Source: CAZNPU01 sp964575335 (lineage in GTDB: Bacteria; Planctomycetota; Phycisphaerae; Phycisphaerales; SM1A02). Taken from it: 11,000 bases of DNA. The stretch covers positions 1-11,000 of the forward strand of contig CAZNPU010000044.1 of NCBI GenBank assembly GCA_964575335.1. Direction: 5' to 3'. The translations under genes and the position numbers were made by a program. Under the pieces are notes generated by a model. The model searched no databases and was not told the DNA's origin. It saw nothing but the letters and a program-made list of their open reading frames with translations. Shown here piece by piece: positions 7,825-11,000 of the stretch; the first letter of the stretch is position 1; each line of letters opens with the position of its first letter.

Positions 7825-8655
7825 TCAGACCGTAGCCATCAGCACGCCGGTGGCGTCGGTGATTTCCCAGCTGACGTTCTGGAGTTGCGCGATCGCGCTG
7901 CTGAGCGTGATGCGTATGCCGGTCAGATTGCCGCTGCTGGCGAACTGTGTGACGGTTTGCCTGACACCGGCAGCGTCTTTGACGACCAGTTCGTATGGCT
8001 GAGCAGCCGGGGCAAGGCCTTCGACGATGAGGAATCCCTCACCGGCGCCTTCGACCAGAAACAGCGTTGCGCGAAGTTCGCTGCTGGCGTTGCCTGTTGG
8101 CTTGAAGTGTTGGGCTTTGCTGGCGGGGTTGAACAGATAATCCTTGAACGTGGGGCCGATGAGCCGCTCGAGTTCGCGGATTTGCGTATCGGTGTTGCCG
8201 CTGAGCGCCAGCACGGCGATCTGATTGTGTTTGGCGGAAATATCCGCCAGAAGATAGGCCGCGACGATCAGGCCGGCGCATAGTGCGAAAGCGGCGGCGC
8301 GCCAGAACTGGCCCGATGCGCTGAGGCGAAAACGCGTTGGGGGAGCATGGTGCAGCGATCGTGAGCGTCCGATGGTCGCCAGCGGTTCGAGCTGGGCTGC
8401 ATCACGTTCGATAGCCTCGGCGACGGCGTTGAGGACACGCTCGCGCAGCGACGGGGCAGGCAATTCCGCAGACAGCAGGGTTTCGTCAGTCACAATTTGG
8501 GCCTGAAGCTGAATGATCTCGTCCTGGACTGCGGCGGGGGCGTGATGAAAGGAGCGGGTGTAGAGAGACGTTTCGTACTCGTCCAGCAACCCCAGCGCGT
8601 CAAGTGCCGCGTACTCCAGAAGCTCTTCTCTTGTCATTGGGTTCGGTACAGCCAT
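7825..8655 (-). CDS. RskA-like membrane anti-sigma factor
   Basis: This 276-residue protein likely holds the neighbouring ECF sigma factor inactive at the membrane. The N-terminal part (8-90, EELLEYAALDALGLLDEYE...) has the helical ALDALGLLD pattern of RskA-type anti-sigma domains and lacks the HxxxCxxC zinc motif of ZAS proteins. One membrane helix follows (about 118-138, FWRAAAFALCAGLIVAAYLLA). The C-terminal region (about 145-276) is beta-rich and resembles the RskA extracytoplasmic domain, with a YELVVKDAAG strand and an LTGIRITLS strand. It lies downstream of the sigma gene on the same strand with a gap of 111 bases, the usual order for such pairs. The start ATG (8653-8655) has GGAA 8 bases upstream; an internal ATG at residue 7 is an alternative. 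The activating signal and protease are not shown here. Confidence 0.83.
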   Translation of the reverse strand: MAVPNPMTREELLEYAALDALGLLDEYETSLYTRSFHHAPAAVQDEIIQLQAQIVTDETLLSAELPAPSLRERVLNAVAEAIERDAAQLEPLATIGRSRSLHHAPPTRFRLSASGQFWRAAAFALCAGLIVAAYLLADISAKHNQIAVLALSGNTDTQIRELERLIGPTFKDYLFNPASKAQHFKPTGNASSELRATLFLVEGAGEGFLIVEGLAPAAQPYELVVKDAAGVRQTVTQFASSGNLTGIRITLSSAIAQLQNVSWEITDATGVLMATV

Positions 8656-8693
8656 GGCAACTGTTCCATTTGATTGAATGCTGGGACTCTCTT

Positions 8694-8720
8694 TGGGTTG
8701 CAGACTTCTGGGTTACAGAC
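8694..8720 (-). repeat. 12-bp direct repeat between sigma and anti-sigma genes
   Basis: On the plus strand TGGGTTGCAGAC (8694-8705) and TGGGTTACAGAC (8709-8720) match at 11 of 12 positions, with a period of 15 bases. They lie 39 bases before the anti-sigma ATG in its transcribed leader. The role is unknown. Confidence 0.5.
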
Positions 8721-8732
8721 AACTTGCGCGTG

Positions 8733-8749
8733 GCTGAGCCGTGCTCAGC
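8733..8749 (-). other. Hairpin between sigma and anti-sigma genes
   Basis: On the minus strand GCTGAGC-ACG-GCTCAGC is a perfect 7-bp stem with a 3-base loop, starting 17 bases after the sigma stop codon. No U-run follows, so it is not a full terminator. It could pause transcription or act as an RNA-processing or stability site that lowers anti-sigma output relative to sigma. Confidence 0.5.
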
Positions 8750-8766
8750 AAATGATGACTCCGTCG

Positions 8767-9321
8767 TTACATGGCCCAGTCGGTTTTCGTGCGTTCGCGA
8801 AGGCGTTCCAGACCGCGGCTGAGCGCCGACTTGACCGTGCCGAGCGGTGCGTTGAGTTGCTCGCTGACTTCGCGAAGCGTGTACCCCTGCAGGTAGGCCC
8901 GCTCGATGACCACACGCTGCAGTTCTGGAAGTTCGGCAATTCGCCGCCGTAATTTCGCGCTCCGTTCATCATCCTGTGACTGGCGATCCGGCTCGTTGCC
9001 GGGGCTGGGGGTCGCCATGTCGCCGTCAAACGACGCAGTGTTGGGGCGCACGGCACTGCGGCGGATCCGATCAATCAAATGTCGCCGGGCGATCAGCATC
9101 ACCCAAGTAACCAGCTTGGCCCGGCGAGGGTCATAGCGGTCGGCGGTTTGCCAGAGCCGCACGAAGATTTCCTGCACAGCGTCCTCGGCCTCGGCCTGGC
9201 TCGGCAGGAACTGCCGGGCCGCTTTGTACACCAAGGATCCGAAACGGTCGTACAACTCCGCTACGGCCTGATCATCACCAGCGGCTACGCGATGCATGAG
9301 CATCCAGTCCTGCTGGCTCAT
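8767..9321 (-). CDS. ECF-family RNA polymerase sigma factor
   Basis: An ECF sigma factor directs RNA polymerase to a small regulon once its anti-sigma partner releases it. Numbered from the ATG (184 residues), region 2 spans about 21-88, with LYDRFGSLVYKAARQFL, the polymerase-binding EDAVQEIFVRLW (46-57) and the region 2.4 stretch WVMLIARRHLIDRIRR (73-88). A variable linker (89-123) follows. Region 4 spans about 124-177, with LPELQRVVIERAYLQGYT and the helix-turn-helix YTLREVSEQLNAPLGTVKSA (147-166). The frame opens at GTG 9331-9333, but ATG 9319-9321 is preferred because an AGGTGA Shine-Dalgarno lies 8 bases before it. That Shine-Dalgarno overlaps the GTG, which would not itself have a ribosome site. 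The closest likeness is the RpoE/SigK type. The gene is followed by its anti-sigma gene, and its 5' leader contains a strong hairpin. Confidence 0.93.
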   Translation of the reverse strand: MSQQDWMLMHRVAAGDDQAVAELYDRFGSLVYKAARQFLPSQAEAEDAVQEIFVRLWQTADRYDPRRAKLVTWVMLIARRHLIDRIRRSAVRPNTASFDGDMATPSPGNEPDRQSQDDERSAKLRRRIAELPELQRVVIERAYLQGYTLREVSEQLNAPLGTVKSALSRGLERLRERTKTDWAM

Positions 9322-9329
9322 GTCGACGC

Positions 9330-9335
9330 TCACCT
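9330..9335 (-). promoter_or_regulatory. Shine-Dalgarno site that decides the sigma factor start
   Basis: AGGTGA on the minus strand (9335-9330) is followed by 8 bases and then ATG (9321-9319). It is the clearest ribosome-binding site in the window and favours this ATG over the upstream GTG, which it overlaps. Confidence 0.65.
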
Positions 9336-9367
9336 GCCAATCTCGTATCCGCAGTCGGAAATCATTC

Positions 9368-9403
9368 GGTTGCTGCCAGTTGCGGATTTTGCTCGCAGCA
9401 ACC
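9368..9403 (-). promoter_or_regulatory. 9-bp hairpin in the sigma factor leader
   Basis: GGTTGCTGC (9368-9376) and GCAGCAACC (9395-9403) form a perfect 9-bp inverted repeat with an 18-base loop, 46 bases upstream of the sigma ATG. It reads the same in RNA from either strand. The loop contains one arm of the long-range repeat 9382-9392. No T-run follows. It may be an RNA control element of the sigma gene or a paired protein site. Confidence 0.5.
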
Positions 9404-9489
9404 CGGCCGAACGGCTACGCACCGGGCCGGTTTCTCCCCAGCTTACCGTCCAGACACCAAATCCGTTAGTTTCCTGTCGCAAAATCCGC
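9382..9489. repeat. 11-bp inverted repeat pair in the sigma/prepilin divergent region
   Basis: GCGGATTTTGC (9382-9392) and GCAAAATCCGC (9479-9489) are exact reverse complements with 86 bases between them. The right copy lies 10 bases upstream of the TACACT hexamer, in the -35 area of the prepilin promoter. The left copy lies in the loop of the sigma leader hairpin. A related AAATCCG occurs at 9459-9465. The arrangement suggests two binding sites for one regulator. Confidence 0.55.
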
Positions 9490-9499
9490 CCACTTCCGC

Positions 9500-9527
9500 T
9501 ACACTTCACTTGGGTCGGATTATCCGA
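9500..9527 (+). promoter_or_regulatory. Candidate promoter and palindromic operator for the prepilin gene
   Basis: TACACT (9500-9505), within CCGCTACACTT, is a good -10 candidate, putting the start site near 9512. A perfect 13-bp palindrome TCGGAT-T-ATCCGA (9515-9527) begins right at that point, where a repressor would block initiation. Its one-base centre is too tight for an RNA hairpin, so a DNA-binding site is more likely. No clear -35 box is visible, so activation by the 9479-9489 site or an alternative sigma factor is possible. Confidence 0.4.
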
Positions 9528-9587
9528 TCTGGAGAGCCTGGAACCTTTCTGGGCTGGAAGTTTTGTTTCCAAGCGGCTCCCGTTACC

Positions 9588-10409
9588 ATGAAGGGGCAAG
9601 AGACCCCAGTGAGAAACAGGGCCCCACAACCATACCAAGCGAATCGCCCATGTGGGCCAATCATCGTAGGCCCATGTCGCGGTGTATTCCAGAACCCAAC
9701 GCGATGTTATCGCTCGCAGCCAGTTTGCGCGCGGTGTGGTTTCAGTTTGCTTGAACTGATCGTTGTGATTGCCGTGGTGGTCGTGCTCACCGGCATGCTC
9801 ATGCCCGCAATGCGGCAACTGCACGAAAACGCCCACCGTGTGATCTGCATGGCCAACCTGCAGCAGATGGGGCAGGGCATTCTGCTTTACGAAAACGAGA
9901 ACAAAGATCGACTGCCCTACAGCGCCACGCTGCACGAAGACTGGGCGCCGCAGAATCTCATGGTCGCTCATCGCTTCAACACTGCAGGCGGCAACTGGGA
10001 CGGATTGGGATTGCTTTTCCATGGCCAATACTGCGGCGCGGCGGAGTGCTTTTACTGCCCCAGCCATCGAGGCCAGCACCCCTTTGAGCGGTATGCCGAT
10101 CAGTGGCAGAGCGTCACTCAGCCGACCATGCCGATTTACACCAACTATCACTATGCCGGCGACATTGAGTGGCGCGACAGCCATATCCGCCGCAAGCGCG
10201 ATGAGGGTGGCGCACGCATGGTGCTGGTGACCGACGGACTTCGCACCGCTTCTGATTTCAATCATGTCGTTGGCATGAACGTGTTATTGGGCGATCTGTC
10301 CGTGCGATGGCGCGAAGACACGCAGAACATCTACAACCAACTGCCCCGCACTGAATCGCTGCCGCCGACGTATTTCAACTTATGGTCGGCCGTTGAATCG
10401 ACTCAGTAG
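9588..10409 (+). CDS. Prepilin-like protein with DUF1559/H-X9-D features
   Basis: This is a type IV pilin/type II secretion pseudopilin-like protein, processed by prepilin peptidase and anchored by its N-terminal helix. From the ATG at 9588 (273 residues), the cleavage motif is CG/FSLLELIVVIAV, between Gly51 and Phe52, with the conserved Glu at +5 (Glu56) and a hydrophobic helix to about 75. Then come VICMANLQQMGQGILLYENENKDRLP (85-110), as in the DUF1559 family, a CFYCP motif, and HVVGMNVLLGDLSVRW near 226-241. The last resembles the family's H-X9-DG signature but reads H-X9-DL. The frame is open further up to a TTG at 9510, before any ATG. The ATG gives an unusually long 51-residue leader, rich in Arg, Pro and Cys, so the start is uncertain; GTG 9612 is another option. 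No Shine-Dalgarno is clear. DUF1559 proteins are numerous in planctomycetes and mostly uncharacterised. Confidence 0.85.
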   Translation: MKGQETPVRNRAPQPYQANRPCGPIIVGPCRGVFQNPTRCYRSQPVCARCGFSLLELIVVIAVVVVLTGMLMPAMRQLHENAHRVICMANLQQMGQGILLYENENKDRLPYSATLHEDWAPQNLMVAHRFNTAGGNWDGLGLLFHGQYCGAAECFYCPSHRGQHPFERYADQWQSVTQPTMPIYTNYHYAGDIEWRDSHIRRKRDEGGARMVLVTDGLRTASDFNHVVGMNVLLGDLSVRWREDTQNIYNQLPRTESLPPTYFNLWSAVESTQ

Positions 10410-10530
10410 TGGTGATGATGATGTTCAATGAATGCCGCCGGCGTTCCCGCAGGTCTGCTCAGCGGTCCATCTGATATCCCAATACCTTCGCCACCCTCGC
10501 CGTTATCAATCATCACGGATTTTTCCTTTC

Positions 10531-11000
10531 ATGTCCGAAGCGGTTCTCGTCACAGGCGCAGCCGGCTTCATCGGTTCGCAACTTTGTCGAGCCATCGTGA
10601 CCCGCGGCGACATGGCGGTGGGCGTTGACAACTTCGACCCGTTCTACAGCCGAGTTGTCAAGACAGCCAATTTGCAGCGTATTGGGACAGCGCGATTTGA
10701 ATGTGTCGAGGCCGACATTTGCGATGCGGAACGAATGCGGCAACTGTGTGAACGGGTGCGGCCGACAACGATCATTCACCTTGCAGCGCTTGCGGGCGTG
10801 CGGCCGAGCATTGCGGAACCGGCCCGATATACCCAGGTGAATGTGAGGGGCCTGATCAGCATGCTTGAAGCAGCCCGCGCAGCAGGGTGCCAACGGTTTA
10901 TCTTTGCATCCAGTTCGAGCGTCTATGGCAACAGTCCGAAAGTTCCATTTGCTGAGGCCGACCCGGTTGATGAACCGATCAGCCCCTATGCCGCCACGAA
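10531..11000 (+). CDS. NAD-dependent sugar epimerase, UDP-glucuronate 4-epimerase-like (3' partial)
   Basis: The first 156 codons are present and the gene runs off the right edge. It is a short-chain-dehydrogenase-type nucleotide-sugar epimerase making activated sugars for surface polysaccharide or glycosylation. Visible are the NAD-binding TGAAGFIG (8-15), the DNFDPFY segment (33-39) after beta-2, ADIC (about 62-65), IIHLAALAGVRPSI (about 86-99), the serine motif SSSSVYGN (127-134) and SPYAAT (151-156), which places catalytic Tyr153 with the expected Lys at the cut codon 157. DNFDPFYSRVVKTANL and KVPFAEADPVDEP are typical of UDP-glucuronate 4-epimerases rather than GalE. ATG 10531 starts directly at beta-1. 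No Shine-Dalgarno precedes it; the upstream sequence is pyrimidine-rich (TTTTTCCTTTC). The 121-base gap to the prepilin stop shows no clear terminator or promoter, so cotranscription is possible. Exact substrate is inferred. Confidence 0.85.
   Translation, partial: MSEAVLVTGAAGFIGSQLCRAIVTRGDMAVGVDNFDPFYSRVVKTANLQRIGTARFECVEADICDAERMRQLCERVRPTTIIHLAALAGVRPSIAEPARYTQVNVRGLISMLEAARAAGCQRFIFASSSSVYGNSPKVPFAEADPVDEPISPYAAT

Noticed and set aside
9450..9477. ECF-type autoregulatory promoter for the sigma gene (GGAAACT then TCTGG on the minus strand)
   Set aside because: The gap is 13 bases, shorter than the usual 15-17, so the match is too weak to list.
9330..10265. Minus-strand open frame of 311 codons opposite the prepilin gene
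   Set aside because: It is antisense to a clear prepilin frame with family motifs, its translation shows no recognisable domain, and it runs into the sigma start region.
10412..10423. GATGATGATG triplet repeat after the prepilin stop
   Set aside because: Only about three units; too short to mean anything.

Overview
The window looks like a piece of a planctomycete chromosome, most likely from the class Phycisphaerae or a near relative. Four clues point there: a secreted TIGR03790-type protein ending in a string of dockerin-like calcium motifs, a membrane protein ending in a CPxCGYD...CPECG zinc ribbon, a DUF1559-style prepilin with an H-X9-D motif, and weak or absent Shine-Dalgarno sites at most starts. 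This placement is inferred from gene style, not from a marker gene.

Layout, left to right. Bases 2-1936 (+) are the 3' part of the TIGR03790/dockerin gene, followed by a strong intrinsic terminator at 2035-2066. Two minus-strand genes follow: rho (2163-3290), with its own sigma70-like promoter and a structured leader of about 145 bases, and upstream of it psuG (3631-4659), encoding pseudouridine-5'-phosphate glycosidase. A divergent gap of about 250 bases holds a perfect inverted repeat beside a TTGACA box. On the plus strand come a small membrane protein with a C-terminal zinc ribbon (4909-5643) and an ABC-F ATPase (5791-7761). Both have a TAnnnT hexamer exactly 8 bases before ATG, which suggests leaderless messages. 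A 10-bp inverted repeat covers the ABC-F stop codon.

A minus-strand pair then encodes an ECF sigma factor (8767-9321) and its RskA-like membrane anti-sigma factor (7825-8655). The gap between them carries a tight hairpin and a direct repeat. A divergent promoter region rich in inverted repeats separates the sigma gene from a prepilin-like gene (9588-10409, +). The 5' part of a UDP-glucuronate 4-epimerase-like gene (from 10531, +) runs off the right edge.

The genes do not form one obvious pathway. rho, psuG and the ABC-F gene are housekeeping or salvage functions. The sigma/anti-sigma pair is a self-contained signalling unit. The TIGR03790 protein, the prepilin and the epimerase relate to the cell surface and secretion. 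I see no phage, IS element, CRISPR array, tRNA or rRNA. No complete new system is evident. The most unusual material is the regulatory architecture around the sigma/prepilin intergenic region (9334-9587) and the dockerin-rich TIGR03790 protein.
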